This document shows positions 8,642 to 16,979 of a stretch of 64,000 nucleotides of DNA, piece by piece. The notes under the pieces are model-generated. The model searched no databases, was not told the DNA's origin, and saw only the letters and a program-made list of their open reading frames with translations. Made by a program: the position numbers and the translations under genes. The stretch is taken from the NCBI RefSeq assembly GCF_013085545.1, contig NZ_CP039543.1, forward strand, positions 3,317,322 to 3,381,321, in the 5' to 3' direction. This DNA is from Oceanidesulfovibrio marinus (GTDB lineage: Bacteria; Desulfobacterota; Desulfovibrionia; Desulfovibrionales; Desulfovibrionaceae). Positions within the stretch are counted from its first letter, which is position 1. Every line of letters starts with the position of its first letter.

Positions 8642-8716
8642 AGTGATCGCGCCGGAAATAAACGGCCCCCGATGCCTTCCAGGCAAAGTGGCCAAGAGGT
8701 GGGACAACATTCGCGC

Positions 8717-9085
8717 ATGTTCAAGAAGGGCAAATTTCGGATCTTCGACAAGGACGCACGGGACGCGCTCTTCGGCGTCGGCACCATAGGGATGCATCTG
8801 GTGGGCAGCACCTTCATCGGACTGGCCATGGGGTACTACCTGGATAAGTGGCTCGACCCGAAATACGGCACCAAGCCGTACCTCACGTTCTTCTTTCTGT
8901 TCATGGGGATCGTGGCCGGGTTCCGGAACGTTTTTTTCGAAGCCAAGCGGTTGCAGCGGATGCACGACAAGAACGCCGTGCCCTCGCCCAAAGCCGCGCT
9001 GGCAGAAGACGAGAAAGACAAGGCGCAAGGGGCGGAGCCCGACGCGGGCGACGCCAGCAGGAAGAAAACGAACGACAAGGACTGA
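8717..9085 (+). CDS. atpZ: AtpZ/AtpI-type ATP synthase accessory protein
   Basis: About 122 residues. Two transmembrane segments (GTIGMHLVGSTFIGLAMGYY and YLTFFFLFMGIVAGFRNVFF) are followed by a charged, lysine- and glutamate-rich tail. That architecture and the place at the head of the F0 operon match AtpZ, a small membrane protein that acts with AtpI in ATP synthase assembly or in Mg2+/Ca2+ supply. The ATG at 8717 gives the usual family length; an ATG at 8672 would add 15 residues. Thirty-four bases separate it from atpI. Confidence 0.75.
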   Translation: MFKKGKFRIFDKDARDALFGVGTIGMHLVGSTFIGLAMGYYLDKWLDPKYGTKPYLTFFFLFMGIVAGFRNVFFEAKRLQRMHDKNAVPSPKAALAEDEKDKAQGAEPDAGDASRKKTNDKD

Positions 9086-9119
9086 CAGGCGACGCAGCAT
9101 GCAGACGCAGGGAACCACA

Positions 9120-9575
9120 ATGATGCAGCAAGCCCGGGCCATGGCCGGCCGTCTGAGCCATGGCGTGGAGGCGAAGCTGTACAAGCGCGGCTTCACCCAG
9201 CCGGCGGTGCGCCGTCTCATCACCTGGCAGGTTCTGGTGACCCTGGCCGTGTTGCCCGCGGGCGTGCTGTTCTTCTGGCTGGGCCTGTGGCCGTTGGCCT
9301 TTGTGGCCGGGTCCCTGCTCGCCACGTTCAACTTCTACTTCCTCGCCAAGTCCTTACAGCAGATAGTCTTTGTCAAATATGACCGGCAGTTGCTCGTATC
9401 CGTGCTGCTCCGCTTCTATGGGCGGCTCGGAATCACGGCAGTTGCACTGTTCCTGTTGATTGTCTGGTGTCGGGTGCCTGTTGTCGCTCTCGTGGCTGGT
9501 TTGTCCACGGTTGTTGCGACCATAGTGGTGTGGGGCGGCGCTCGGCTTTTCGAGCAAAACGCGAAGGAGGCTTAG
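9120..9575 (+). CDS. atpI: ATP synthase subunit I (AtpI)
   Basis: About 151 residues with four hydrophobic segments: [53 protein letters not shown] and [20 protein letters not shown]. This matches the AtpI family, which helps assemble the rotor c-ring. The start at 9120 is preceded by AGGGA at good distance; an in-frame ATG at 9099 would add 7 residues but has a weak binding site. The stop is only 4 bases before atpB, and the end of atpI (GCGAAGGAGGCTTAG) supplies the Shine-Dalgarno of atpB. Confidence 0.75.
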   Translation: MMQQARAMAGRLSHGVEAKLYKRGFTQPAVRRLITWQVLVTLAVLPAGVLFFWLGLWPLAFVAGSLLATFNFYFLAKSLQQIVFVKYDRQLLVSVLLRFYGRLGITAVALFLLIVWCRVPVVALVAGLSTVVATIVVWGGARLFEQNAKEA

Positions 9576-9579
9576 GCAT

Positions 9580-10284
9580 ATGGCAGGTGGACTTCCGCAT
9601 CCGGTGCTCTTCTCCAACCTGACGGGCGCTGACGAGGCACTCTCGCATATGTTGGGCGTGCACGAGGCGAAGCATATTTTTTATACATGGATCGCCATGG
9701 CCATCCTCTTCATCACCGCGTTTTTCGTTCGCAAGAGCCTGAAGACGGTGCCGGGGACGCTCCAGAATATTTTTGAGACCATCATAGGCGGGCTCGAAAA
9801 CTTCGTTGTCGAAAACATGGGCGAGGACGGCCGCAAGGTTTACCCGGTGCTCATCGTTCTCTTCCTGTTTATCGTCACCCAGAACTTCCTGGGTCTTGTT
9901 CCCGGTTGCGACGCTCCTACCGCGAACGTCAACACCAACGCCGCCATGGCCGTGTTTGTCTTCCTCTACTACAACGGCATCGGCATCATGCGTTGGGGTC
10001 CCGGCTACATTAAACACTTCATGGGCCCGATGCTGCCGCTCGCCCCGCTGATGCTGATCCTTGAGATCATCTCGCACATCGCGCGGCCGCTCTCGCTTAC
10101 GCTGCGTCTCTTCGGTAACATCCGCGGCGAGGAAATCGTGCTGATCCTCTTCTTCATCCTGGCGCCCATCGTCGGCACGATTCCGATCTACTTCCTGTTC
10201 ATGCTCGCGAAGTTCCTGCAGGCGTTCATCTTCTTCATGCTGACGATGATCTATCTGAAGGGCTCCATGGAGCACGCGCACTAG
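9580..10284 (+). CDS. atpB: F0 ATP synthase subunit a
   Basis: 234 residues, polytopic inner-membrane protein forming the ion channel at the stator-rotor interface. The conserved helix [19 protein letters not shown] carries the essential arginine (LTLRLFGN). FLGLVPG and the C-terminal [18 protein letters not shown] are also typical of subunit a. The Shine-Dalgarno AAGGAGG overlaps the end of atpI. The b, delta and F1 subunits are absent from this window, so the ATP synthase genes are split into at least two loci. Confidence 0.95.
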   Translation: MAGGLPHPVLFSNLTGADEALSHMLGVHEAKHIFYTWIAMAILFITAFFVRKSLKTVPGTLQNIFETIIGGLENFVVENMGEDGRKVYPVLIVLFLFIVTQNFLGLVPGCDAPTANVNTNAAMAVFVFLYYNGIGIMRWGPGYIKHFMGPMLPLAPLMLILEIISHIARPLSLTLRLFGNIRGEEIVLILFFILAPIVGTIPIYFLFMLAKFLQAFIFFMLTMIYLKGSMEHAH

Positions 10285-10354
10285 TCGCGCCTAACATTGG
10301 GGAAATGGCTAAGGCCTCAATCATAACCACTTTTTTACCGGAGGGATTATCCCA

Positions 10355-10699
10355 ATGCGCAAGACCTTCTTTATCGTTCTGAACACCATGGCCATCCTGC
10401 TCGTCGGCGCCGTTGCCGCTTTCGCTCAGGAGCATGCCGGCGGCGCCACCATGGACGCCAGCGCTCTCGGCCTGACCTGCTTCGCCGCCGCCATCGGCAT
10501 GGCCATTGCTGCTGCCGGCTGCGGCATCGGCCAGGGCCTGGGTCTGAAGGCTGCTTGTGACGGCACCGCCCGCAACCCCGAGGCTGGTGGTAAGATCATG
10601 GTTACCCTGATCCTGGGTCTGGCCTTTGTTGAGTCCCTGGCCATTTACGCCCTGGTCGTCAACCTGATCCTGCTCGTCGCCAACCCCTTCATCGGCTAA
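10355..10699 (+). CDS. atpE: F0 ATP synthase subunit c, Na+-type ligand pattern
   Basis: 114 residues, longer than the usual 75-90 because of an N-terminal signal-like segment ([11 protein letters not shown], likely cleavage near residue 24). The two c-ring helices follow. Helix 1 has GCGIGQGLG with Q60; the loop is ARNPEA; helix 2 has [10 protein letters not shown] with E93, S94 and Y98. Aligned by eye to the Ilyobacter tartaricus c subunit, these are the positions of Q32, E65, S66 and Y70 that form the Na+ site, with 16 residues from GQG to the end of the loop in both. A strong GGAGGG precedes the ATG, and a terminator follows the gene. Confidence 0.95.
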   Translation: MRKTFFIVLNTMAILLVGAVAAFAQEHAGGATMDASALGLTCFAAAIGMAIAAAGCGIGQGLGLKAACDGTARNPEAGGKIMVTLILGLAFVESLAIYALVVNLILLVANPFIG

Positions 10700-10713
10700 G
10701 CGACTTCTTTTCG

Positions 10714-10749
10714 AGGAGGCCGTCTCCGTTCCGGACGGCCTCCTTTTTA
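10714..10749 (+). terminator. Intrinsic terminator after atpE
   Basis: Perfect 11-base arms AGGAGGCCGTC (10714-10724) and GACGGCCTCCT (10734-10744) are followed by a run of T. This is the strongest terminator in the left part of the window and separates the atp operon from rex. Confidence 0.85.
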
Positions 10750-10756
10750 GATTCTA

Positions 10757-10776
10757 CAAGTTACAGATTTCACAAG
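10757..10776. promoter_or_regulatory. Possible Rex half-site upstream of rex
   Basis: On the minus strand CTTGTGAAAT (from 10776 leftwards) is a full Rex half-site, but the other arm matches only about half the positions. It lies 8 bases before the GTG of rex and could allow weak autoregulation. Confidence 0.25.
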
Positions 10777-10783
10777 AAAAACA

Positions 10784-11443
10784 GTGCCTCCCAAACAGCT
10801 TTACTCGCTCAAAAGCGAGAACATCCCCAGAGCCACTATCCAAAGGCTCGCACTCTATGTCCAGGTGTTGGAGGATCTCGACCGCCAGGGAACCGAGGTT
10901 ATCTCGTCCGAACTGCTGGCCAAGGCCTGCACGGTCAATCCTTCCCAGATCAGAAAGGACCTCGCCTACTTCGGCGAGTTCGGCGTCCGCGGTGTAGGCT
11001 ACTACATCAAGGACCTCATTGGCGCTATCAAGCAAAGCCTTGGCGTCGACCACGTCTGGAAGACGGTACTGGTCGGCGTAGGTAACCTTGGCCGGGCCTT
11101 GCTCAATCACGCCGAGTTCCGCCTCCGTGGTTTCGACATCATCGGGGCGTTCGACTGCGATCCTTTCAAAATCGGCGAACAGGTCTCCGGGCTGGAAGTG
11201 CTCTGCACCAAGCGGCTCAAGGAGAAGGTCCACGAGCTGGACGTGAACCTCGGCATCATCACCACGCCGCCGGAGCGCGCCCAACGCGCCGCCAACCATC
11301 TGGTGGAAGCCAACATCCACGGCATCCTCAACTTTGCGCCCGCGCGCATTACCGTGCCCGACTACGTCTATGTCGAGTACGTGGACTTCTTCCACCACAT
11401 GTACTCCCTGGCCTTCCACATCACGCTGGAAAAGGAACGCTAG
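10784..11443 (+). CDS. rex: Redox-sensing transcriptional repressor Rex
   Basis: 219 residues. The N-terminal winged helix contains ENIPRATIQRLALYVQVL and the recognition region VNPSQIRKDLAYFGEFGVRGVGY. A Rossmann domain follows with VLVGVGNLGRALLNH for NADH binding, and a C-terminal helix (YVDFFHHMYSLAFHI) suits domain swapping. Rex dimers bind DNA when NAD+ is high and release it when NADH rises. In Desulfovibrio vulgaris Rex controls energy-metabolism genes including sat. The start is a GTG with no clear Shine-Dalgarno, and an in-frame stop lies 11 codons upstream, so no better start exists. Its place after atpE agrees with Desulfovibrio gene order. Confidence 0.95.
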   Translation: MPPKQLYSLKSENIPRATIQRLALYVQVLEDLDRQGTEVISSELLAKACTVNPSQIRKDLAYFGEFGVRGVGYYIKDLIGAIKQSLGVDHVWKTVLVGVGNLGRALLNHAEFRLRGFDIIGAFDCDPFKIGEQVSGLEVLCTKRLKEKVHELDVNLGIITTPPERAQRAANHLVEANIHGILNFAPARITVPDYVYVEYVDFFHHMYSLAFHITLEKER

Positions 11444-11633
11444 GAGCGCCTCCACGCGTCCATGGCAGGGCGCGTAGACTCCCTTTCGAGCTGCGTTGTG
11501 CACCGCTTCCGGTGTGCAACGTTGTGTTGTGCCCTCTCTCGCCCGGCACGTTCCGCATGGCATGCCATGGCGGTTGTGCGCGATGACGTCCGCCCGGCGA
11601 AGAACTCGACCCGCCGAAAGCCCAGGACCACAT

Positions 11634-11658
11634 AAGAAAGGCCCCCTGTCGGGGGCCC
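11634..11658 (-). terminator. Intrinsic terminator for the DUF2333 gene
   Basis: Read on the minus strand, GGCCCCC-GACA-GGGGGCC (complement of 11640-11657) is followed by TTTCTT. It lies about 60 bases beyond the DUF2333 stop codon. The rest of the 270-base gap after rex shows nothing else. Confidence 0.5.
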
Positions 11659-11716
11659 CTACTCAATGCAGCAAAGTGGCGGCCGCCAGTCATCAACCGG
11701 CGGCTATGCGCAATTG

Positions 11717-12679
11717 CTAGCTTCTTAACGAGTTGGCCAGGTCCTCCAGCCGCCTCATCATGGAGATGAAGTAGCGCGCCATCTTGCCGCGGTGGTCGGC
11801 CAGCAGGGAGTCGTGGTCGCCGCGCAGCACGATGAGCGGATCAAAGGTGCAGATCCTGTCCATGTCCTTGAAGGCCACAGCCACGTTCTGCTCGCCGCCC
11901 TTCTCCACAATCTCCGGGTAGAGGTGCACGAGCATGGTCAGGTAGTCGCGCACCACGAGGACAACGCCCTGGGCGTACTTGATGCGGTCGTCCAGCTCCC
12001 AGAAGGAGACCTCGTCGTTGGCCTGCACCAGGGAGCCGAGCACCTGCCCCAGGAACTCCTCGCCGTCGATAAAGGTGAGATTGTTGTAAATGTCGTCGGT
12101 GCGGGCGTTGAAGGTGGCCTTGCCGTCGGCAAGCTCGGCCTTGTACTCGTCCATCAGCTCGATGCTGCGCTTGTATTCCTTCTCCGCAGAGGCGCGGAAG
12201 AAGCCCCAGATCTCGGCGCCGTAGACAATGTGCTTCTCGCGCACCTCTTTGAGGTGCTCGTTCTCGGGGTCGGCCTGGCCGAGCTTGGCCAGATGGGTGG
12301 AGAAGTACCGCGTGAGCATGCGCGTGGCGAAGATGACGCCGCGCTGGCGGTTGGCGCGGTTATCCAGGTACTTGGTCGGGAAGTAGAAGGCGTCGTTCGC
12401 GCTCCAGCCAAAGGGCGAGTCCAGCTCCCGCTGGAGCTGTGCGCTGACCGAGGTGAGCAGCGCCGCGCCCTTCTCGGGGTCGGTGGCATTGGCGCCGGTC
12501 AAGGCCATGGTTTCCGAGACGGCCTCGCTCACCGCCGGGAACTGGGTGGGATCAACGGAGCGGTAGAGGTTGTACATCGCGTAGTACCCCCCGAAGAGTA
12601 ACGGCCAGAACAGGAACAATGCCACTATAATTATAAGGTATTTCAGAGGAATACGTGGCAGCTTCGGCATCTTTTTCAT
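11717..12679 (-). CDS. DUF2333 family membrane-anchored protein
   Basis: About 320 residues. A basic start (MKKMPKLPRIPLK) leads into a single N-terminal membrane segment (YLIIIVALFLFWPLLFGGYY), after which the protein is soluble and probably periplasmic, rich in charged helices. The segments SPFGWSANDAFYFPTKYLDNRANRQRG by position about 90-115 and DEVSFWELDDRIKYAQGVVLV match the DUF2333 family, whose function is unknown. The ATG at 12679 was preferred over the long upstream extension because a signal-anchor begins there and GGAAG precedes it. It is divergent from the glycosyltransferase gene. Confidence 0.8.
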   Translation of the reverse strand: MKKMPKLPRIPLKYLIIIVALFLFWPLLFGGYYAMYNLYRSVDPTQFPAVSEAVSETMALTGANATDPEKGAALLTSVSAQLQRELDSPFGWSANDAFYFPTKYLDNRANRQRGVIFATRMLTRYFSTHLAKLGQADPENEHLKEVREKHIVYGAEIWGFFRASAEKEYKRSIELMDEYKAELADGKATFNARTDDIYNNLTFIDGEEFLGQVLGSLVQANDEVSFWELDDRIKYAQGVVLVVRDYLTMLVHLYPEIVEKGGEQNVAVAFKDMDRICTFDPLIVLRGDHDSLLADHRGKMARYFISMMRRLEDLANSLRS

Positions 12680-12784
12680 GGAGAGCTTCCCTTTTTGACT
12701 CTTGAGAGGTTGCACGGAAAAAGGCAGGATAAATGGGCAAACCACGGGTTGCAAGTGTGGGAAACTGACACAGCTGGGGGGATT

Positions 12785-14506
12785 GTGCCGACGCATAGAA
12801 AAATCCGAGCCACGACGCTCCATGACACGCCGCTCGCCGGGCTTCCCCGGGAAGGCGTGCGCTTGTTGGGAATGGGTGCCGTGGGCAAGCACCATCTGCT
12901 GCACACCTCGCGCACTCTCTTCGACGCTACGTCCCATGTCCCGCCGGAGCATGCCGAGCGCTGCGCCCGCGTGGGGCTGGGGCTCATGCTCCAGGCCTGG
13001 GTGGACGATCCGCTGGACGGCGGCCTGGCCGAGTCCATCCGCTCCATCCACGGCCGCCACGCCTATCTGTTCGATCCCATTCCGCCCGTGCTGGCCGAGG
13101 CGCTCTCGACCGTTGCATCCACGTGGAACATGCCCGAGGAGGACCTGGAGTTCCTGACCCTTTTTGAGCAGCGGGATGCCGAGGCGGCGCTGTCATACCT
13201 GGACAAAGAGCTCGCCTCGTCCAATCATCTGCTCTATCGGCTCAACCAGGCGCGCCAGCTCGCCGGTATCTTCGGCCGGTCCGAATGGCTGGTGGATCGC
13301 ATTCGCAATCTGCCCCTGAACAACGGCGCGCTGGTCTCCAAGATTCTGGGCGATGCGCTGTTTCTGGCCGGCGAGTTGGACGACGCCGTGGCCTCGTACG
13401 ACGCCATCGAGGGCGGGGCCGAGTGGCCGGGGCTGCTCTTCCGGCGTGGCAACGCCCTGGCGCGCGCCGGCAGGCTGGATGACGCCCGCGAGTCGTGGCG
13501 GCAGAGCGTGGAGCGCTCTCCCTGGCTGATAAACGCGCTGCTTGTGCTGCACGATGCCGTGAGCCGCGCCGACCGCAGCGTGGCCAGGGTTCCGGAGAGC
13601 TGCGCCGTGCTCCTGTACTGCTTCGACAAGCCCGGCGAGCTGGACGCCACCCTCCAATCGCTCTTTGCCGGCGAGATCGGCGGTTCCAAGGTGCTGGTGC
13701 TCGACAACGGCAGCGGCACAGAGACGCAGGACATGCTGGCCGGCTGGAGGTCGCGTATTTCCGCAGACCGCCTGGAGGCTTTGCGCGCGCCGGTCAACGT
13801 GGGCGCGCCGGGGGCGCGCAACTGGCTCATCCGGGAGGTCGTGGAGCGCGGCTACGAGTGGACGGCGTTTCTGGATGACGATGTGGAGCTGCCGGCCGAC
13901 TGGCTCGGCAGGCTCTCGGCGGCGGCCAAGGCGTATCCCGAGGCCGGCGTCTGGGGCGCCAAGGTGGTCAACGCCACGGTCCGCGAGGCCATCCAGGGAG
14001 CGGACTTCACCCTGGAGCCAGACCCCGGAGAGCAGCCGTCCCTGGGCGCTCAGGGCGAGAAGGTCCCGTCTCCGCTGGCTCTCAGCGCGCTGCACCATTT
14101 TGATCCGGATTACGGGCAGTTCCGCTACATGCGGCCGTGCGCCTCGGTCATGGGGTGCTGCCATCTCTTCCGGACATCCACGCTGGAGAAAAGCGGCGGC
14201 TTCGATCTGCGCTTCTCGCCAAGCCAGTTCGACGATGTGGACCACGACCTGGGGCTGCTCGCCGCCGGAGCCGCGCCTGTGTACCAGGGCCACCTGGCCG
14301 TGGGCCATCGCCGGCCCTTCCCACACCTGGCCAACATCACCTGGGAGCAGGCCAAGGCCGCGGAAGCCAACCACTACAAGCTGCGCGCCAAGCATACCGC
14401 ACACATGGCCAAGCTCCTCAACAAGCAGGAGGCCTTGCTCCTGGACGACATCAACGCCAAGTGGCGTCGTTTGATGGACGGCGGCGTGATCGCGCTGGGC
14501 CGTTAA
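12785..14506 (+). CDS. TPR-containing family 2 glycosyltransferase
   Basis: About 573 residues. The first half is helical with TPR-like repeats (ILGDALFLAGELDDAVASYDAI and LLFRRGNALARAGRLDDARESW by position, about 190-245). The second half is a GT-A glycosyltransferase: CAVLLYCFDKPGELDATLQSL, LVLDNGSGTETQDML, the NVGAPGARNWLI segment, and the metal-binding TAFLDDDVELP (DDD). It likely transfers an activated sugar to a surface glycan or protein; TPR-GT fusions in Desulfovibrio have been linked to flagellin and envelope glycosylation, but the target here is unknown. GTG at 12785 is preceded by GGGGGG; a TTG at 12695 would be longer and overlaps the opposite promoter region. Confidence 0.8.
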   Translation: MPTHRKIRATTLHDTPLAGLPREGVRLLGMGAVGKHHLLHTSRTLFDATSHVPPEHAERCARVGLGLMLQAWVDDPLDGGLAESIRSIHGRHAYLFDPIPPVLAEALSTVASTWNMPEEDLEFLTLFEQRDAEAALSYLDKELASSNHLLYRLNQARQLAGIFGRSEWLVDRIRNLPLNNGALVSKILGDALFLAGELDDAVASYDAIEGGAEWPGLLFRRGNALARAGRLDDARESWRQSVERSPWLINALLVLHDAVSRADRSVARVPESCAVLLYCFDKPGELDATLQSLFAGEIGGSKVLVLDNGSGTETQDMLAGWRSRISADRLEALRAPVNVGAPGARNWLIREVVERGYEWTAFLDDDVELPADWLGRLSAAAKAYPEAGVWGAKVVNATVREAIQGADFTLEPDPGEQPSLGAQGEKVPSPLALSALHHFDPDYGQFRYMRPCASVMGCCHLFRTSTLEKSGGFDLRFSPSQFDDVDHDLGLLAAGAAPVYQGHLAVGHRRPFPHLANITWEQAKAAEANHYKLRAKHTAHMAKLLNKQEALLLDDINAKWRRLMDGGVIALGR

Positions 14507-14521
14507 CCGGCCTGCCTTGCG

Positions 14522-15511
14522 CTAGTTGAGCACTTCCATGAGCGTCGGCTGGAGGTTGGTGGTCCCCGGACCACGCGCCATGGCCTTGCCCAGGGCGCTG
14601 TAGGCGGATTCGGCAAACCGCTCGTAGTCGCAGCCGGAGACAGGCACGGCCGACGTCATGCCCATGGAGATGCTGACGTACTCGGCCAGAGGCAGCCTGG
14701 TCACACTGCCGGGGAAGGCGAGCTGCAGGCCTTCGATGGAGGAGTGCATCTGCCGGGAGACGTGGGCCGCGCCATGGTGGTCCGTCACAGGCAGAATCAC
14801 AGAGAAGATGTCGTCGGAGAATCTGGATATGAGGTCGCCCGGCCTGCGCAGGCACGTGCCTAGCGCCTCGGAGAGCATGGTCATGCACTCGCCGGCGCTT
14901 TCGCCGCCCAGCCGTTCGGCATAGGTTTCATAGCCGTCCATGGCGATGAAGGCCAGGGAGAGCCATACATTCTCGCGCATGGCACGGCCCCATTCCCGCC
15001 TCAGAGAATCCGCGAATAATCGCCGGCTCGCCGCGCCTGTGGCCAGGTCGGTCATACTCATGCGGGCCAGGCTCCTGGTGACGCGAGTCCGGCGCGTATG
15101 CACGGCCACCCGCGCCAGCAGCACCTGATCGGCGATGGGCAGCGTCCAGAAGTCCGCGGCGCCGTGCTTCAGCGCATCCAGCTCGGTCAAGCAGGCTGAA
15201 CCCTTCTCGGAGACGATGACCACGGGAATCATGCGCAGCGACGACGAATCCTTGATCTGCGAGAGGACCTCCAGGGCGGCCTCGGAGTCGGAATCGTCCA
15301 GAATGACGATGTCGATCGGGTGGTCCGGCGTACTGCCGATGATCAACCCTTCGTGCGGCGGCGTTTCAGCATGCAACAGCTCGATCACACGGCCATGCTC
15401 CGGCGCGCGAAATACCTGGAAACACGATTGCAAGGTCTGAAAAAGTCGCTCCCCGTCGTGCATTTTCGCAACAGAGATAAGGGCCGAAGGCCGAGGGGAA
15501 GAGAATGCCAT
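14522..15511 (-). CDS. Response regulator with degenerate GGDEF domain
   Basis: 329 residues. The N-terminal third resembles a receiver domain: IDIVILDDSDSEAALEVLSQI carries the likely phosphorylated aspartate and IPVVIVSEKGS is the next strand. The C-terminal half has a diguanylate-cyclase fold (MSMTDLATGAASRRLFADSL, LAFIAMDGYETYAERLG), but the catalytic GGDEF reads SDDIF in SRFSDDIFSVILP, so c-di-GMP synthesis is unlikely. It may act as a c-di-GMP or GTP sensor, or through its receiver domain only. It is convergent with the glycosyltransferase (15 bases apart) and 61 bases downstream of an intact GGDEF gene on the same strand. Confidence 0.75.
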   Translation of the reverse strand: MAFSSPRPSALISVAKMHDGERLFQTLQSCFQVFRAPEHGRVIELLHAETPPHEGLIIGSTPDHPIDIVILDDSDSEAALEVLSQIKDSSSLRMIPVVIVSEKGSACLTELDALKHGAADFWTLPIADQVLLARVAVHTRRTRVTRSLARMSMTDLATGAASRRLFADSLRREWGRAMRENVWLSLAFIAMDGYETYAERLGGESAGECMTMLSEALGTCLRRPGDLISRFSDDIFSVILPVTDHHGAAHVSRQMHSSIEGLQLAFPGSVTRLPLAEYVSISMGMTSAVPVSGCDYERFAESAYSALGKAMARGPGTTNLQPTLMEVLN

Positions 15512-15572
15512 CCGATATAATTACCATGGGTGGCTTTGCCACGACAACCGGAAACCAAAAGGAACAATGCCT

Positions 15573-16421
15573 TCAGCCGTGCCCCAGGTCCTCTACAGGC
15601 CTCCTTTGGGCGACGCGAACGCAGTTGCGGCCGCTGTCCTTGGCTTCGTACAGGGCCGCATCCACGGAGGCGAAGAGCTCGGTGGTGGTCTCGGGATACA
15701 GGGTATCCATTCCGGCCACGCCTATGGAGACCGTGACTGAGAGCTGAACGTTCCCGGCCAGTGTCAGGGTGGTCTGCTGGATGGTTTCGCGGATGCGCTC
15801 GGCAAGCTCGGCTCCGCCTTCCGTGTCCGTTTCCGGCAGGATGACGGCGAACTCCTCGCCGCCCACCCGGGCGACCATATCGCCGGTGCGCACCTCGCCC
15901 GTTACCTTCTGGGCGATGGTGCTGAGCACCCTGTCGCCAACCTGGTGGCCGTACGTATCGTTCACGCGCTTGAAGCGATCCACATCCAGAAGCAGCAGTG
16001 TCAGGTTGTGGCCATGGCGTTCCGCCAGGGAGAACTGCGACTTGAGCGTGTCATGGAACAGCCGCGTGTTGTACAGGCCGGTAAGATGGTCGTGCATGGA
16101 GAGCTCGGCGAAACGCTCCTCGCTTCTGCCGAGAACGTACGAGTACACGCCAAAGACGATGACAGAGCCGAGGAACATGTAGAGGACCACACCAAACGTG
16201 TACGTCCCGGAAGCCTGACTGCCGGCGCCCATGAGATAAACGATGAGCAGCCAGCCGGTGGGCGCACCAAGGGCGAGGGTCGCGCTCTGGAGAAAGCGCT
16301 TCAGCGGGCGGCCCATGTTCGGGCGGCAATTCTGGCAAGCCGCCTCCTGCTTTGGAAAAACGGCGTCAGGAGGCTCGGGCGATGCGATAGGCGACGTATG
16401 CAGCTTCGATCTTCGAGGCAT
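15573..16421 (-). CDS. Membrane-bound diguanylate cyclase (GGDEF)
   Basis: About 282 residues. An N-terminal cytoplasmic stretch with CQNC is followed by two membrane helices (LALGAPTGWLLIVYLMGAG and FGVVLYMFLGSVIVFGVYSYV). The GGDEF domain follows: SMHDHLTGLYNTRLFHDTL, LLLDVDRFKRVNDTYGHQVGD, and the intact active site ARVGGEEFAVILPET. It should convert two GTP to c-di-GMP. No inhibitory RxxD site is obvious just before the GGEEF. ATG 16421 was chosen over a TTG five codons upstream. It probably heads a two-gene unit with the degenerate GGDEF protein. Confidence 0.88.
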   Translation of the reverse strand: MPRRSKLHTSPIASPEPPDAVFPKQEAACQNCRPNMGRPLKRFLQSATLALGAPTGWLLIVYLMGAGSQASGTYTFGVVLYMFLGSVIVFGVYSYVLGRSEERFAELSMHDHLTGLYNTRLFHDTLKSQFSLAERHGHNLTLLLLDVDRFKRVNDTYGHQVGDRVLSTIAQKVTGEVRTGDMVARVGGEEFAVILPETDTEGGAELAERIRETIQQTTLTLAGNVQLSVTVSIGVAGMDTLYPETTTELFASVDAALYEAKDSGRNCVRVAQRRPVEDLGHG

Positions 16422-16532
16422 GGACACCCCATTCAACCGGAGGCATTAGCGGTGGATTACCAGGTGCGACTGCCGCGCCAGCCGGGCGCATTCAGAGAAG
16501 AACGGTCCGGACTACGGTACTTCGCTACAGGG

Positions 16533-16979
16533 CTACTCGTGGCGCACAGGCACGGTCACCACAGGAATGCGCGACTGCTTCACCACCTTCTCGGCTACGG
16601 AGCCGAAGACGATCCGGTCCACGCCGCGACGGCCGTGGCTGCCGATGATGATGGCCTCGGCACCGGTCTCCTCGGCGTACTCAAGAATCTTCTGCGGCGC
16701 ATACCCCGTGCGCACAACGCCATGGGCCTTGGTGTTTGCGAACTCGGTATCCAGGCATTTGCGCATGTTTTTTTCGGCCCCGCCGATGATGTTGTCCACA
16801 AAGGAGTCGATGTCCCGCGAAGGAACCTCAAAGAGATTGTAGCGCTGCAGGTCGGGGGCGACGTACAGCACCTCAATCGAAGCGCCCAGCGCATTGGCGA
16901 ACAGCACGGCGTAGCTGCTGACCGGAGCCGTGGCTTCGGAAAAATCGACGGCGCAGAGTATCTTCTTGATGGTCTTCAT
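16533..16979 (-). CDS. Universal stress protein (UspA family)
   Basis: 148 residues, the usual length. KKILCAVDFSEATAPVSSYA is the family's N-terminal strand and helix. IIIGSHGRRGVDRIVFGSVAEKVVKQSRIPVVTVPV contains the G-x2-G-x9-G-S/T type ATP-binding loop by position (about residues 108-145), so an ATP-binding Usp is likely. A clear AAGGAGCTCCC precedes the ATG, and its start overlaps the stop of the upstream VKOR-thioredoxin gene by ATGA, so the two are translationally coupled. Coupling suggests a shared role in oxidative or envelope stress. Confidence 0.92.
   Translation of the reverse strand: MKTIKKILCAVDFSEATAPVSSYAVLFANALGASIEVLYVAPDLQRYNLFEVPSRDIDSFVDNIIGGAEKNMRKCLDTEFANTKAHGVVRTGYAPQKILEYAEETGAEAIIIGSHGRRGVDRIVFGSVAEKVVKQSRIPVVTVPVRHE

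Larger units (their letters stand above)
8268..8716. other. Divergent intergenic region, lon-like / atp operon
   Basis: About 450 bases between two divergent genes. The right half holds a candidate promoter and a candidate Rex operator described separately. The left half shows no clear element. A small reading frame (8672-8716) could extend atpZ by 15 residues. Confidence 0.5.
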
